Positions 47,007 through 59,169 are shown, counted from the stretch's first letter. The stretch: DNA of 64,000 bases from Enterobacteriaceae bacterium B14 (GCA_000307305.1 DF158883.1:186001-250000); one strand, 5' to 3'. Numbers and translations are program-made. Notes: generated by a model not told the origin, from the letters alone.

Positions 47007-48575
47007 CTATTTAGATACGCGGTCGTAATACACCATATCTGCATTCAGCCCTTGCTGATAACCTTTCACATTGTCACGAACGACAACCTGAGTTTTGGCC
47101 TGCTGAATGAAGACATAAGGAGAACTACGCAGTAGCTCCTCTTGCATTTTTACGTACATTTCTCCGCGTTTTTTAGGGTCTGCTTCAGCGACGGCGGCAA
47201 GAGTCTGTTTGTTTAGCTCTGGAATATTCCAACCATTTAGCCATGCCACGGTGCTTCCTTTCCCATCGTTATAAGCAAAGGTGCTGGCATTTGAGTGAGC
47301 ATCAAAGTAGTCAGGGATCCAGAGGCGAATGGCGGCCTGATGCTGTTTAGCTCGCACCCGCGAATAAACTTGGCTACCCGCTGCTGGCAACAGTTCCACT
47401 TTTACGCCAGCTTGGGCAAAGCTTGCCTGCATAGATTGAGCAATATTGATAAAGGGTTCTTTATTCTCAACGTCTAACGTGAATGAGATACCTTTTAGAC
47501 CCGCCTTTTCTAAGATCTCTTTGGCTTTTGCCGGATCAAATTTATAAGGGGTTTCCGTCAATGCATAAGGAAAGCCAATGGGCAGGAAAGATTGGTGAGT
47601 AAAATATTGCCCTTTCAGAAGATCTTTGGTGATCCCCTGATAATCAACTAACCAGCGAGCCGCTTCCCAAAATGCAGGGTTCTTCAGTACCGGATTAGCA
47701 CTATTTCCCGTGTTGATCGCAAGATAGTTAACGGCAGCTGATGGGATCTCCAGTACGGTGACACCCTTCTTATCTTTGAGCGCTGCGGTTTGGTCTGGCC
47801 CTAACTCTCTTGCGATATCGGCATCGCCTTGTTGAATCAATAGGCGGCGGGCAGCAGGGTCTGGCACGTTCTTAATAATGATGCCTTTCATCACCGGTGC
47901 GCCACCAGGTGCTGTTGTATTGGCATCTAAAACCAACGCTTGATGTGGTTGATAGACTTTAATTTTGAATGCGCCACTGCCCGCAGAGTGCATTTTCAGC
48001 CACTCATTACCGAAATCACCGTTTTTAGCCTGCGGCTCTACCGTTTTGGCATCTACAATAGAGGCAATCGGCGTGGAAAGAATATTGAGTGCAACGGTAG
48101 GGCTGACGTCAGCGCTCCAACTAATCTGTAGCGTATGGTCATCAATCTTCTTGAACTGCTTATCGATGTTATCTGCCTCCCAACCTAAGACATTGAGAAT
48201 AAAGGCTGGGGATTTATTGAGTTTCACTGCACGGGTATAAGAGAAGATCACGTCTTCTGGGCGCAGGGGATTGCCAGAAGCAAAAACGGTTTTCGGTTGT
48301 AGAGTCACCGTGAGTGTTTTATTGGCGGCATCGCCTTTCCACTCTTTCGCTAACGCAGGTACCACTTTGGTTGGATCTTTACGGTCAGCGTGTACTAAGC
48401 GCTGATAGAGACTGGGTATCGTTTGTATGCTGGAGAGTTCATTACTTTCTGCTGGGTCTAGGCTAACAATATCGTCTAAAGATTGTGCAATGACCAGCGT
48501 GTTAGCGGGGGTTGCTGCGAGCGCATTGAGCGACAGTGCGGATAAAACGACAAGGGATAGAACATGGGCTCTCAT
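47007..48575 (-). CDS. ABC transporter substrate-binding protein, peptide/nickel family (SBP_bac_5)
   Basis: Periplasmic binding protein of 522 residues from ATG 48575, which follows AGGAG at 10 nt; the longer frame upstream adds an unlikely second hydrophobic segment. The Sec signal MRAHVLSLVVLSALSLNALA is cleaved before ATPAN. Family 5 features are seen: SLDPAESNELSS, PALAKEWKGD, VIFSYTRAVKLN and NPAFWEAARWLVDYQGI. The ligand cannot be named: short peptides, nickel or an opine-like compound are possible. It is the first gene of the five-gene transporter operon. Confidence 0.88.
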   Translation of the reverse strand: MRAHVLSLVVLSALSLNALAATPANTLVIAQSLDDIVSLDPAESNELSSIQTIPSLYQRLVHADRKDPTKVVPALAKEWKGDAANKTLTVTLQPKTVFASGNPLRPEDVIFSYTRAVKLNKSPAFILNVLGWEADNIDKQFKKIDDHTLQISWSADVSPTVALNILSTPIASIVDAKTVEPQAKNGDFGNEWLKMHSAGSGAFKIKVYQPHQALVLDANTTAPGGAPVMKGIIIKNVPDPAARRLLIQQGDADIARELGPDQTAALKDKKGVTVLEIPSAAVNYLAINTGNSANPVLKNPAFWEAARWLVDYQGITKDLLKGQYFTHQSFLPIGFPYALTETPYKFDPAKAKEILEKAGLKGISFTLDVENKEPFINIAQSMQASFAQAGVKVELLPAAGSQVYSRVRAKQHQAAIRLWIPDYFDAHSNASTFAYNDGKGSTVAWLNGWNIPELNKQTLAAVAEADPKKRGEMYVKMQEELLRSSPYVFIQQAKTQVVVRDNVKGYQQGLNADMVYYDRVSK

Positions 48576-49076
48576 TATAATTTTTCTCCTGTGAAGCAAC
48601 AGAAATAGGGATATCGAGTAGGCGAATAGGGAAGGTTTTACCGCATGTAGCCAATATTTCATCACTATGCAGCCGGAGAGTTAACTCATCGGTGTTTGTC
48701 GTAGAGATAAAAATCTATAAAACAGACCGTTCCTTTCTAAATGTGGCAAGTGACCGCCCAGCCTCATTGTTCCTAAGCCATATCTTTTTCTTTTACAAAC
48801 AATTAACTAAGTGGATCAAATTATGCGCTTTGTATCTGATAAGCAAAGTAGAAAAAGGTATTTGCTTATTCAAATTTGGAATATAAATGCTTTTTACATA
48901 GCTCTAATTCTTATAAAGAAGAAGGTGGTCGATGAAAGAGAGTAAAAAGGTATAGGGATAACTGTTTATTAATGAGTGGGTTGCAAACATTGTAGCGATA
49001 AGGGGGGAACAGAGCACTGGAATTGAGGTGCTATGCTCCCATCTAAAAACTCAAAAAGTGAGGGCTGCTTGACCGT
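48576..49076. other. Gap between the ABC transporter operon and argI
   Basis: About 500 bp upstream of the binding-protein gene and downstream of argI. The promoter of the transporter operon should be here. No operator was recognised. A plus-strand 64-codon frame at 48692 lacks a ribosome binding site and any recognisable similarity, so it was not called. No clear intrinsic terminator for argI was seen. Confidence 0.35.
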
Positions 49077-50081
49077 TTACTTAGCGAGTGTGGCGACCAT
49101 GACGGCTTTAATGGTATGCAGACGATTCTCTGCCTGATCAAAAACCACGCTGTGGCTAGATTCAAATACCTCATCGGTGACTTCCATACCACCGTGTAGA
49201 CCGTACTGCTCTGCCATCTGTTTACCCATGGTGGTGCCATCATCATGGAATGCTGGTAAGCAATGTAGGAATTTCACCTGTGGGTTGCCCGTTAGCTTCA
49301 ACATAGCCATATTAATTTGGTAAGGCTTCAACAAGCTAATACGCTCCTGCCATACCTCTTTTGGTTCACCCATAGAAACCCACACATCGGTGTATAAGAA
49401 ATCAGCGCCTTTCACGCCTTCCAAGACATCTTCTGTTAGGGTGATTTTTGCGCCTGTTTGTTCGGCAATTTTGCGGCATTCAGCAACTAATTTCTCTTCC
49501 GGCCAGCACGCTTTTGGGGCAACAAGGCGTAAATCCATGCCAGTAAGTGCTGCCCCCTCTAGAAACGAGTTACCCATGTTATTTCGGGCATCACCAACGT
49601 AGGCCAGTATGCATTCAGAAAGCTTTTTACCCGGAGAGTGCTCCTGAATAGTCAGGAAATCGGCCAAAATTTGGGTAGGGTGGAATTCGTTAGTTAAACC
49701 ATTCCAGACGGGAACACCAGAAAACTCGGCAAGTGTTTCAACAACATGTTGACCATAGCCACGATATTGGATGCCGTCATACATTCTGCCAAGAACGCGA
49801 GCGGTATCCTTAATGGATTCTTTATGCCCAATCTGGCTACCGCTTGGCCCTAAATACGTGACTCTTGCACCTTGATCGTATGCAGCGACCTCAAAAGCAC
49901 AGCGAGTTCGGGTAGAGTCTTTCTCAAAAATGAGGGCGATATTTTTACCATTGAGTTTTGGTTGTTCCATCCCTGTCTGCTTCGTCTGTTTTAGTTCGGC
50001 GGAGAGTTTAAGCAGTGCAGCAACCTCTTCTGATGTAAAATCTAATAAGCGCAGAAAGTGACGTTGATAAAATTGGGACAT
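49077..50081 (-). CDS. argI: Ornithine carbamoyltransferase
   Basis: Forms citrulline from ornithine and carbamoyl phosphate in arginine synthesis; cytoplasmic trimer. It has 334 residues, as in E. coli ArgI/ArgF. Motifs: [19 protein letters not shown] with the carbamoyl-phosphate loop near residue 55, [25 protein letters not shown] and the catalytic [10 protein letters not shown]. The symbol argI is chosen because rraB is the neighbour, as for argI in E. coli; argF is an equivalent name. An ArgR operator lies upstream. Confidence 0.97.
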   Translation of the reverse strand: MSQFYQRHFLRLLDFTSEEVAALLKLSAELKQTKQTGMEQPKLNGKNIALIFEKDSTRTRCAFEVAAYDQGARVTYLGPSGSQIGHKESIKDTARVLGRMYDGIQYRGYGQHVVETLAEFSGVPVWNGLTNEFHPTQILADFLTIQEHSPGKKLSECILAYVGDARNNMGNSFLEGAALTGMDLRLVAPKACWPEEKLVAECRKIAEQTGAKITLTEDVLEGVKGADFLYTDVWVSMGEPKEVWQERISLLKPYQINMAMLKLTGNPQVKFLHCLPAFHDDGTTMGKQMAEQYGLHGGMEVTDEVFESSHSVVFDQAENRLHTIKAVMVATLAK

Positions 50082-50103
50082 GGGGGGATGGCTCCGTGTT
50101 TTT

Positions 50104-50143
50104 ATTTGAATTTATATTCAATCTACATGCATTATTATGTTGT
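50104..50143 (-). promoter_or_regulatory. ArgR operator (one strong and one weak ARG box) upstream of argI
   Basis: TTGAATTTATATTCAA at 50106-50121 is a perfect match to the palindromic core TGAAT-N4-ATTCA. Three bases further out, about 50126-50143, TGCATTATTATGTT looks like a second, poorer box at the usual 3-bp spacing. A TTGAAA sequence (50144-50149 on the minus strand) could be the -35 element overlapped by this operator. Arginine-dependent repression is expected. Confidence 0.75.
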
Positions 50144-50243
50144 TTTCAACCCCTAACATGAAAACTTTCCGGTTTTGGTGGTTGGGAGTATCGGGCTATG
50201 GGAAAATGACAGCATTTGAAGCATATCAAACGGGTGCAATATC

Positions 50244-50681
50244 ATGGCGAATAAAGAATTATTGGATGAGCAAAGAGAAGAAACTCGTCTCATTATCGAG
50301 GAGCTTCTCGAAGATGGCAGCGATCCCGAAGCGCAATACACTATCGAACACCATTTATCTTCAGATAAGTTTGATGTTTTAGAGAAAGCCGCGGTTGAGG
50401 CATTTAAGCTCGGCTATGAAGTGACGGATGCCGAAGAGCTTGAAATTGAGCCTGGCGTTGTTGTCTTTTGCTGTGATGTCATCAGTGAAGTGTCACTGCG
50501 CGTTGAAACGATCGATGCTCAGGTAGAGCAGTTAGTCGCTATCGCATCACACTGTAAGGTTAGCTACGATGGCTGGGGGACGTATTTTGAAGATCCTGAT
50601 GGCGAAGAGGGTGAAGAGGACGATTATGATGATGAAGACGATGAACTAATTGATGAAGATGATGATGGTCGCCGACATTAA
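50244..50681 (+). CDS. rraB: Ribonuclease E inhibitor RraB
   Basis: Binds RNase E and modulates its activity and degradosome composition. It has 145 residues (E. coli 138). The N-terminus [39 protein letters not shown] and [14 protein letters not shown] are closely conserved. The C-terminal tail is very acidic (about 25 residues with more than half Asp/Glu) and slightly longer than in E. coli. It is divergent from argI, as in E. coli. Confidence 0.96.
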   Translation: MANKELLDEQREETRLIIEELLEDGSDPEAQYTIEHHLSSDKFDVLEKAAVEAFKLGYEVTDAEELEIEPGVVVFCCDVISEVSLRVETIDAQVEQLVAIASHCKVSYDGWGTYFEDPDGEEGEEDDYDDEDDELIDEDDDGRRH

Positions 50682-50715
50682 TATAAGCTGGCTAAGTTAC
50701 TTGGCTCAATAATTT

Positions 50716-50757
50716 AAAAATCCGATACATCATTTGATGGTCGGATTTTTTATTTTT
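50716..50757 (+). terminator. Terminator after rraB
   Basis: AAATCCGA pairs with TCGGATTT, with an inner CATCA/TGATG stem, followed by TTTATTTTT. Confidence 0.8.
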
Positions 50758-51199
50758 CATACTGCTGCACAAATATAACTAAATTTAAAAACTGGATATT
50801 TCTGATCTTTCAATATAAAAAACGCTTAAATAAGCGTAATTCTAATTTATATTTTAAAACGTAAAATAAATTTACGCTAGCATATGAAATATCATTAATT
50901 TGTTAGTCAGCTAATTAAATTTGTGTGTTGAGGGCGGTTTATTCACGTGTTTTAATAGTCAGAATTCAAATCATATAAGGTTTGAGTAAATTGTTTTATT
51001 ACTTTTACTGTTAACTATCATCCCAAAATAATTGAGATTGCACCGCGAAGCACTTGCGGTATTTTTAACCATAGTGGTATTGGTTTTAAAAGGTCAGTTA
51101 TGCACCACGATAAACTTGTCTAGAAGTGAGTTTGACCAACCCACTATGTTGAGACAGCATCAAGTATTCAGGGAATGGTACGTATAGGGAATGGATTCA
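50758..51199. other. AT-rich gap upstream of yjgN
   Basis: About 440 bp, strongly AT-rich up to 51000. A small hairpin ACGCTTA/TAAGCGT is at 50822-50837. A possible terminator (ACCGCGA with TTGCGGT, then ATTTTTAA) is at 51042-51067, with no gene upstream of it that reads into it except rraB. This could mark the 3' end of an unrecognised small RNA. No coding frame was supported. Confidence 0.35.
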
Positions 51200-52423
51200 A
51201 TGGATAATAAGAAATTAGAGTTTGGGGCATCAGACAATATTTCTACCAGCAATGCTGTTAATAACATGGCTTTTAGCAAGGATGGTGAGATTCACCAGGT
51301 GAAGTTTCATGGTGTTGCTGGTGAATATTTTAAGATCTGGATCGTTAATATCTTGCTGTCAATTTTGACACTTGGAATATATTCAGCGTGGGCAACCGTT
51401 CGTCGTAGACGTTATTTTTATGGCAATACTGAGATTAACGGCGATCGCTTTGATTATCATGCAACCCCCATGCAAATTTTAGTAGGTCGCATTATTGTCG
51501 TTATTTCTCTTTTTGTTTTGATGATATTATCGGTTATATCACCTCTTTTATATGTAGCAGCATTGCTTCTATTTATTTGTGCAATACCTTGGATTATTGT
51601 TCGCGCATGGCGTTTTGATGCCATTATGAGCAGCTTCCGTGGTGTGCGTTTCAATTATGAATGCCATTATGGTCGGGCATATTGGGTTATGTTCCTTTTT
51701 CCTATGATTGCGTTTATTGCTCTTTATTTGGTTTTTGGCGCGTTTATTGGAATATCTCATGCAATGGGAGGGTTTACTTTTGCTATCCTTGGCGGGATTT
51801 TATTTTTTGCAGGTATCCTTGTCATTCAAGGTATTATACAAAAAATGAGCACTGAGCTTTTTATAAATAACTCATTCTTTGGTGATAATAGATTTCAAAC
51901 CTCTGTTGAAAGTAAGCCATTTATGAAGTTCTTTTTCATTGGCTTGTTAATCATGTTGCCATTCTTGCTCTTGGCAATATATTTTGTCTTTTCGCTAATT
52001 TCCTCAATAATATTTATGGGTAGCGGCCCAGAGGCGATAGAGTATGCCATGTTGGGTCATCTATCAGGCTTGATAAGTGCTTATTTTTTAGTCATTGCAG
52101 GTATGATTGTCTCTTCGTGTTATTTGGCTGCTGCTATACGGAATTACACCTTCAGTAAAATGCAACTCAATAAAATTGGTTTCATTTCAAAAATGGAAAC
52201 ACTTTCTTATATGGGATTGCTTTTCACCAATCTTTTGATTGTGATGTTTACTTTAGGATTAGGGGCACCTATCGCACACATTCGTCATGCTAAATATATA
52301 GCTGAATGCACCCAACTGTGTGGTGACCTGTCTCTTATTGATGTGAGCGCACATCAGGATACAGCGAAGAGCGGTATTGCTGATGAAGTAGCACAAGCTT
52401 TCGATCTTAACGTAGGTCTATGA
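51200..52423 (+). CDS. yjgN: YjgN-type inner membrane protein (DUF898)
   Basis: Integral membrane protein of 407 residues, function unknown. The start at 51200 is preferred over 51191 because AGGGA abuts the earlier ATG but is 9 nt from this one. About eight hydrophobic segments are visible. Family features include VKFHGVAGEYFKIWIVNILL, TLGIYSAWATVRRRRYFYGN and SSFRGVRFNYECHYGRAYW. It occupies the same place as E. coli yjgN, upstream of valS, but here it is followed by a protease gene whose ATG overlaps its stop (ATGA). Confidence 0.9.
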   Translation: MDNKKLEFGASDNISTSNAVNNMAFSKDGEIHQVKFHGVAGEYFKIWIVNILLSILTLGIYSAWATVRRRRYFYGNTEINGDRFDYHATPMQILVGRIIVVISLFVLMILSVISPLLYVAALLLFICAIPWIIVRAWRFDAIMSSFRGVRFNYECHYGRAYWVMFLFPMIAFIALYLVFGAFIGISHAMGGFTFAILGGILFFAGILVIQGIIQKMSTELFINNSFFGDNRFQTSVESKPFMKFFFIGLLIMLPFLLLAIYFVFSLISSIIFMGSGPEAIEYAMLGHLSGLISAYFLVIAGMIVSSCYLAAAIRNYTFSKMQLNKIGFISKMETLSYMGLLFTNLLIVMFTLGLGAPIAHIRHAKYIAECTQLCGDLSLIDVSAHQDTAKSGIADEVAQAFDLNVGL

Positions 52424-53466
52424 TCCTAGAAGGCTTCTATCAATATCCACATAAGGCAGCCAAAGAGGCTGCCTGCATTGAGCTAAGTGGAATAGGTTCA
52501 ACGGTGGCCCTGAGTTTTCAGGGCCACCGTCAATACTTTGAGCTGTCGGATATCACGGTCTCTGAGGCATTGGGTTCCATCCCTCTCTTTCTCACTTTTC
52601 CTGATGGTTCTCGCTTTGTTGCCAAAGATGATAAACCCTTGGTTGAGTGGTTATCTGAAAGAAAACCGGTATCGTGGGCACATCGGCTTGAGAGTCACAA
52701 AGGGGCTATCTTATTAGCCTTATTAGGGACGGTTTTCAGTCTCTATGCTTACGTGCAGATCTTGCTCCCATGGGGAGCAAAGATGATAGCGACGACCAGT
52801 ATTCCTAATTCTGTTCAGGCTCAAGTAGGTGAAAGTACGCTATCGATGTTGTCGGTATCGGGATTTAAGGAGAGTAAGCTCTCTTCCGAGCGGCAAAAAG
52901 CGTTGCAGGGTCTTTTTCAGCAGATACAGCCAGTTAAAGTCCGAAATGCTTCCCTTCCTGTAAAGCTGGTTTTTCGCCGTTCTAGCAGTGGCCCCAATGC
53001 CTTCACATTGGCAGATGGCACTATTGTATTGACCGATAGTCTGGCAGAAATGAGCAGTAACGATGAGCTTGCCGCAGTGCTCTTGCATGAAATAGGGCAC
53101 CATAATCACAAGCATGTGATGCAGATGATTGTGCAGTCATCAATGTTAACGGTCGCATCGGCATGGATTATTGGTGATGCTGGGGGCGTGAGTGATTCGG
53201 TGATTAATTCAGGAGTCGCAATTTTATCTTTAAGCTATTCGCGCAATATGGAACGTGAGGCAGATGAGTTTGCGATTATCGAAATGGAGAAGCAGCAACG
53301 GCCATTAGCTGCGATGGCATCTGTTTTCCAGAAGCTTGATGAAGAGGGGGCGGGGGAAAAACCCAAGCGGCGTTTCTCTCTCTTTAGTTTGCTAAGCTCT
53401 CACCCAGATATGGGGGAACGGCTGGAAACGATTCGCAAGGCTCAACAGCAGCAGCGGTTAAACTAG
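52420..53466 (+). CDS. M48-family membrane metalloprotease
   Basis: Protein of 348 residues. An N-terminal domain of about 90 residues (DUF7092-like, EGFYQYPHKAAKEAACIEL) precedes one transmembrane helix (about 93-115), and a zinc protease domain follows. The HExxH motif is VLLHEIGHHNHKH near residues 224-236; the third ligand Glu is in NMEREADEFA near residue 275. The layout suggests an inner-membrane anchor with the protease in the periplasm, related to BepA/LoiP/HtpX-type quality-control proteases. Its start overlaps the yjgN stop by 4 bp, so the two are translationally coupled and likely act together. Confidence 0.88.
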   Translation: MILEGFYQYPHKAAKEAACIELSGIGSTVALSFQGHRQYFELSDITVSEALGSIPLFLTFPDGSRFVAKDDKPLVEWLSERKPVSWAHRLESHKGAILLALLGTVFSLYAYVQILLPWGAKMIATTSIPNSVQAQVGESTLSMLSVSGFKESKLSSERQKALQGLFQQIQPVKVRNASLPVKLVFRRSSSGPNAFTLADGTIVLTDSLAEMSSNDELAAVLLHEIGHHNHKHVMQMIVQSSMLTVASAWIIGDAGGVSDSVINSGVAILSLSYSRNMEREADEFAIIEMEKQQRPLAAMASVFQKLDEEGAGEKPKRRFSLFSLLSSHPDMGERLETIRKAQQQQRLN

Positions 53467-53524
53467 CTGTTTGGCGACTAAATTGTTTTTATAAAGAAAA
53501 GCACGGTTGTCATCACTGTGCTTT

Positions 53525-53773
53525 CTATTCATTGGTCGGTTTTTCTAACCACGTAATTGTCTCAACAATGCCCTCTACACGTTCTTGGACGACGCTTATA
53601 GCATCGGCTAGGCCTTGATTATAGAAGTGTGGGCCAATCTCTTCTGCGATAAAATCCAACATAAATTCAGAGTCAAATTCGCCAATCTCCAGTTCAAACT
53701 CTTTGGCAATATAGCCACGGAGTTTCTCGGCAATTTCCTGTTTTTTATCACGGGAGAAGGTAATCGTGCTCAT
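53525..53773 (-). CDS. DUF2164 family protein
   Basis: Small cytoplasmic protein of 82 residues, function unknown. The start at 53773 follows GGAG at 8 nt (MSTITFSRDKKQEIAEKLRG); the longer frame upstream is not supported. It is mostly helical, with IAKEFELEIGEFDSEFMLDF and a C-terminal WLEKP. It lies between the M48 protease and valS, downstream of valS on the same strand, 81 bp from its stop. Confidence 0.85.
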   Translation of the reverse strand: MSTITFSRDKKQEIAEKLRGYIAKEFELEIGEFDSEFMLDFIAEEIGPHFYNQGLADAISVVQERVEGIVETITWLEKPTNE

Positions 53774-53854
53774 CGTGTTTGCTCCGTTATTTTGTCTAAA
53801 AGAAAGGCCACCACAGTAAAACTGGGTAGCCTTAATTCTCATAACTCTCGATGA

Positions 53855-56710
53855 TTATAGCGCGGCAATTGTCGCGTGTTGCTCGAGTAGTTTTACTTTA
53901 TCTTCAGCGCAGCTATTCATCCTCTCACGCTCTTTTGCCACAACGGCTTCTGGGGCGCGGGAGACGAAGCCCTCATTAGAGAGCTTAGCTTCGATGCGGC
54001 TGATTTCAGCATCAAGTTTAGCCACTTCTTTCATCAAACGATCCAGCTCAGCATCTTTGTCGATCAAACCTAACATCGGGATAAGAAGCTCGGCACCATC
54101 GACTATTTTGGTGACAGAAACTGGGCCTTTATCGCCAGCAGGTAGAATCGTGACAGATTCTAGACGAGCCAGTGATTGGAAGAAGTTGCGGTTTTCGTTG
54201 ATCCGACGCTGGGTTTCAGCGCTGGCATCACGCAACAACACTGCCAATGCTTTACCCGGTGCAATATTCATCTCAGCACGGATGTTACGCACCGCGATAA
54301 TGGCCTGTTTGATCCACTCAAGGTCAGCTAACGCTTTCTCATCAACCTGAGCTGCATCAAATTCAGGGAAGGATTGCAGCATGATGGTATCTGCTGTGAT
54401 GCCTTTCAGGCCTTTCACTCGTTGCCAGATAGTCTCAGTGATGAAAGGAATGATTGGGTGTGCGAGACGCAGCAAGCCTTCCAGAACCTGAACCAACGTA
54501 TGGCGGGAGCCTCTCAACTCAACTTCTGTGCCGCTGCCCATAACAGGCTTCGTTAGCTCCAGATACCAATCGCAGAACTGGTTCCAAGTGAACTCATACA
54601 GAATGCTTGCAGCCATATCGAAGCGGAAGCTGTCTAGCGCTTCACGGTAAGCTTTCACTGTTTGGTTGAATTCCGCCAAGATCCAGCGGTCAGCCAGTGA
54701 TAGCACCATTTCACCGCCGTTTTGACCGCAATCTTGATCTTCGGTGTTCATGAGTACAAAGCGGCTGGCGTTCCACAGCTTGTTACAGAAGTTACGATAG
54801 CCTTCAAGACGCTTCATATCCCAGTTGATATCGCGGCCCGTTGAAGCGAGTGCTGTTAGGGTGAAACGCAGTGCATCGGTGCCATGGGCTTCGATGCCTG
54901 TTGGGAACTGCTTCTCTGTACGTTTAGCAATTTTCTCAGCCAGTTGTGGCTGCATCATGTTACCTGTGCGTTTTTCCAGAAGATCCGGCAGAGAGATCCC
55001 GTCGATCATATCCAGAGGATCGATGACGTTGCCCTTGCTCTTAGACATCTTCTGGCCTTCATCATCGCGGATCAAACCAGTGACATAGACGGTTTTAAAA
55101 GGAACTTGAGGCTTGCCGTTTTCATCTTTGATGAAATGCATGGTCAGCATGATCATGCGGGCGATCCAGAAGAAGATGATGTCGAAGCCGCTGGTTAATA
55201 CACTCGTTGGGTGGAATGTTTTCAGGGCATCAGTTTGCTCTGGCCAACCCAGCGTAGAGAATGTCCATAGGCCTGAAGAGAACCACGTATCCAATACGTC
55301 GTCGTCTTGTTTCAGTTCAATATCGGCTGACAGGTTGTTTTCGCTGCGGACTTCGGCTTCATCACGACCAACATAAACATTACCTTGCGCGTCATACCAA
55401 GCAGGAATACGGTGGCCCCACCAAAGCTGACGTGAAATACACCAGTCCTGAATATCGCGCATCCAAGAGTAGTACATGTTCTCGTATTGCTTAGGAACAA
55501 ACTGGATATCACCGTTTTCGACGGCCTCAATGGCGACTTTCGCCAGTGGTGCTGTGCGTACATACCATTGGTCGGTTAGCATTGGCTCGATAACCACGCC
55601 ACCACGATCGCCGTAAGGGATGGTTAGATCGTGTGCTTTGATCTCTTCTAGCAGACCTAACTCATCGAAGGCAGCAACAACGGCTTTACGTGCAGTAAAG
55701 CGCTCAAGGCCACGAAATGCTTCAGGTATCTCTTTGTTGTATGCGGTGGACTCTTCACCGTTAGTATCAAAGATCTCTGCTTCTTGACGAATGTCGCCGT
55801 CGAAAGTGAAGATGTTGATCATGGTGAGGGCATGGCGTTTGCCGACTTCATAGTCATTGAAGTCATGGGCTGGCGTAATTTTTACACAACCAGTGCCTTT
55901 CTCCATGTCAGCATGTTCATCGCCAACAATGACAATACGGCGATTGACGAGTGGCAGGATGACTTCTTTGCCGATCAGGTCTTTATAGCGAGGATCTTCG
56001 GGGTTAACAGCAACACCGGTATCACCCAGAACGGTTTCAGGGCGAGTTGTGGCAACAACCAGATAATCTTTGCCGTCTGCGGTTTTTGTACCATCAGCGA
56101 GCGGATAGCGAAGATGCCACATAGAACCTTTAGATTCACGGTTCTCAACTTCCAAGTCTGAAATGGCAGTACGCAGTTTCGGATCCCAGTTAACCAGACG
56201 CTTACCGCGATAGATCAGCTCTTCTTTATAGAGACGGACAAAGACTTCTTTAACGGCGTTGGATAAGCCATCGTCCATTGTGAAGCGCTCACGCTCCCAA
56301 TCGACGGAGTTACCTAAACGGCGCATTTGGCGAGTAATAGTGCCGCCTGATTCTGCTTTCCACTGCCAGATTTTATCTATGAAGGCTTCTCGGCCGTAAT
56401 CGTGGCGGGTTTTGTTCTCTTCTGCGGCGATTTTACGCTCCACCACCATCTGAGTTGCAATCCCCGCATGGTCCGTACCTGCTTGCCACAGCGTATTTTT
56501 ACCCTGCATACGCTGGTAGCGGATCATGATGTCCATGATGGTCTGCTGGAAAGCGTGGCCCATATGAAGGCTGCCGGTAACGTTCGGCGGTGGGATCATG
56601 ATGCAGAAGCTTTCTTTGCTCGTGTCACCATTAGGTTTGAAGTAACCCTTCTCTTCCCATTGTTGGTAAAGGGGCTGCTCAATATCTTGGGGGTTATATG
56701 TCTTGTCCAT
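53855..56710 (-). CDS. valS: Valine--tRNA ligase
   Basis: Class I aminoacyl-tRNA synthetase charging tRNA-Val, with an editing domain that removes threonine. It has 951 residues, the E. coli length. The HIGH-type motif is [14 protein letters not shown] near residues 41-54, the editing CP1 domain covers about 190-330 ([20 protein letters not shown]), and the KMSKS loop [13 protein letters not shown] is near residue 555. The C-terminal coiled-coil arm ([22 protein letters not shown]) is present. It is followed upstream by holC, as in E. coli. Confidence 0.98.
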   Translation of the reverse strand: MDKTYNPQDIEQPLYQQWEEKGYFKPNGDTSKESFCIMIPPPNVTGSLHMGHAFQQTIMDIMIRYQRMQGKNTLWQAGTDHAGIATQMVVERKIAAEENKTRHDYGREAFIDKIWQWKAESGGTITRQMRRLGNSVDWERERFTMDDGLSNAVKEVFVRLYKEELIYRGKRLVNWDPKLRTAISDLEVENRESKGSMWHLRYPLADGTKTADGKDYLVVATTRPETVLGDTGVAVNPEDPRYKDLIGKEVILPLVNRRIVIVGDEHADMEKGTGCVKITPAHDFNDYEVGKRHALTMINIFTFDGDIRQEAEIFDTNGEESTAYNKEIPEAFRGLERFTARKAVVAAFDELGLLEEIKAHDLTIPYGDRGGVVIEPMLTDQWYVRTAPLAKVAIEAVENGDIQFVPKQYENMYYSWMRDIQDWCISRQLWWGHRIPAWYDAQGNVYVGRDEAEVRSENNLSADIELKQDDDVLDTWFSSGLWTFSTLGWPEQTDALKTFHPTSVLTSGFDIIFFWIARMIMLTMHFIKDENGKPQVPFKTVYVTGLIRDDEGQKMSKSKGNVIDPLDMIDGISLPDLLEKRTGNMMQPQLAEKIAKRTEKQFPTGIEAHGTDALRFTLTALASTGRDINWDMKRLEGYRNFCNKLWNASRFVLMNTEDQDCGQNGGEMVLSLADRWILAEFNQTVKAYREALDSFRFDMAASILYEFTWNQFCDWYLELTKPVMGSGTEVELRGSRHTLVQVLEGLLRLAHPIIPFITETIWQRVKGLKGITADTIMLQSFPEFDAAQVDEKALADLEWIKQAIIAVRNIRAEMNIAPGKALAVLLRDASAETQRRINENRNFFQSLARLESVTILPAGDKGPVSVTKIVDGAELLIPMLGLIDKDAELDRLMKEVAKLDAEISRIEAKLSNEGFVSRAPEAVVAKERERMNSCAEDKVKLLEQHATIAAL

Positions 56711-56723
56711 TTTTTATGCTTTA

Positions 56724-57209
56724 TCAGTTGGTTGGCGGTGTAGCCGTAGTCAAATGGAAGCCGACGCTGCGATAGGCTTTATAACGTTCGCGCGCCAACT
56801 GTTTTAAGGTGTCTTCATAGGGTACGAAGTCTATCACTTCATGGAAAGCGGTAGCAAAATTCGCAAACTGAAGCTGTAGATTGATCATTAGGTCTCGTGC
56901 TGCATTGCCGCGTTTTTCTGGCCAGCATAGCTCAACGGGGGAGCCATATTTAGGCCCTTCTCCTGCGAGGTTATGCGGTACAAAAGCGTCAGTATCCCGT
57001 TGCCAAAGCGCCTCATCCAGCCGTTCTGCCTGTTCTCTACTTTCACAGGCAATGAGGACTCGCTTACCCGAGCGCCAGCGCTCTGCCGCTAAAGTGCAGG
57101 CTAAGGCTTCATGGGAAGATAGCTCAACATGTGCTGTTGAACCCGCCTCTTGTTGGCTTTCGACAATCGGAGTGGGATCTTCAATCAGATAAAAGAGTGC
57201 GTTTTTCAT
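56724..57209 (-). CDS. holC: DNA polymerase III subunit chi
   Basis: Clamp-loader accessory subunit that binds SSB and psi (HolD). It has 161 residues, longer than the 147 of E. coli because of small N- and C-terminal insertions. Conserved parts: MKNALFYLIED, LACTLAAERWRSGKRVLIACE, LWQRDTDAFVPHNLAGEGPKYG and VPYEDTLKQLARERYKAYR. It lies 13 bp upstream of valS, in the same orientation. Confidence 0.95.
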   Translation of the reverse strand: MKNALFYLIEDPTPIVESQQEAGSTAHVELSSHEALACTLAAERWRSGKRVLIACESREQAERLDEALWQRDTDAFVPHNLAGEGPKYGSPVELCWPEKRGNAARDLMINLQLQFANFATAFHEVIDFVPYEDTLKQLARERYKAYRSVGFHLTTATPPTN

Positions 57210-57255
57210 ACATCATCACTGCTCTGTGTATAAAACGGGCTAATAGGCGAATGCA

Positions 57256-57313
57256 AAAGGGCGATTGCCATCGCCCTTTATTTTTATCGCTCTTGATGTT
57301 TGGCAAGAGCGAT
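57256..57313 (-). terminator. Two tandem perfect hairpins after pepA
   Basis: ATCGCTCTTG/CAAGAGCGAT (57286-57313, 8-nt loop) and AAAGGGCGAT/ATCGCCCTTT (57256-57279, 4-nt loop) are both perfect 10-bp stems, 6 bp apart. On the minus strand the second is followed by TGCATTC after a run of T. They lie about 70 bp beyond the pepA stop and just before holC. Confidence 0.75.
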
Positions 57314-57380
57314 ATGAATACTCGGCATTATACCATATTTAGTACGCTAACCGGATGTCTTGCTCTTGCTATCGACGGTA

Positions 57381-58907
<1,527 letters not shown>

Positions 58908-59169
58908 TTAAAGACAAGGGCTGAAGGTATAGATAGAATACGTCATTCCGTCATACCCCTAAGCGTAGTGTTAACCGAAATTATGTTAACCTTGATGGTG
59001 TTATTCTATCGCGTTTGAGTTTAAAGGGTGTGTCATAAAGCTTCAAAAAAGATAGATTTTGTAATGCTATTTTAGTCGTGAATAGCGCCATATGATGAGA
59101 AAAATGGCGGATTAGCGAAGAAATTAGCTATTTTCCTGCAAAAAGACAAGTTTTCACAGGCATATAAGC

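Noticed and set aside
48692-48886. Plus-strand frame of 64 codons between argI and the ABC operon
   Set aside because: No ribosome binding site, low-complexity AT-driven composition and no recognisable similarity.
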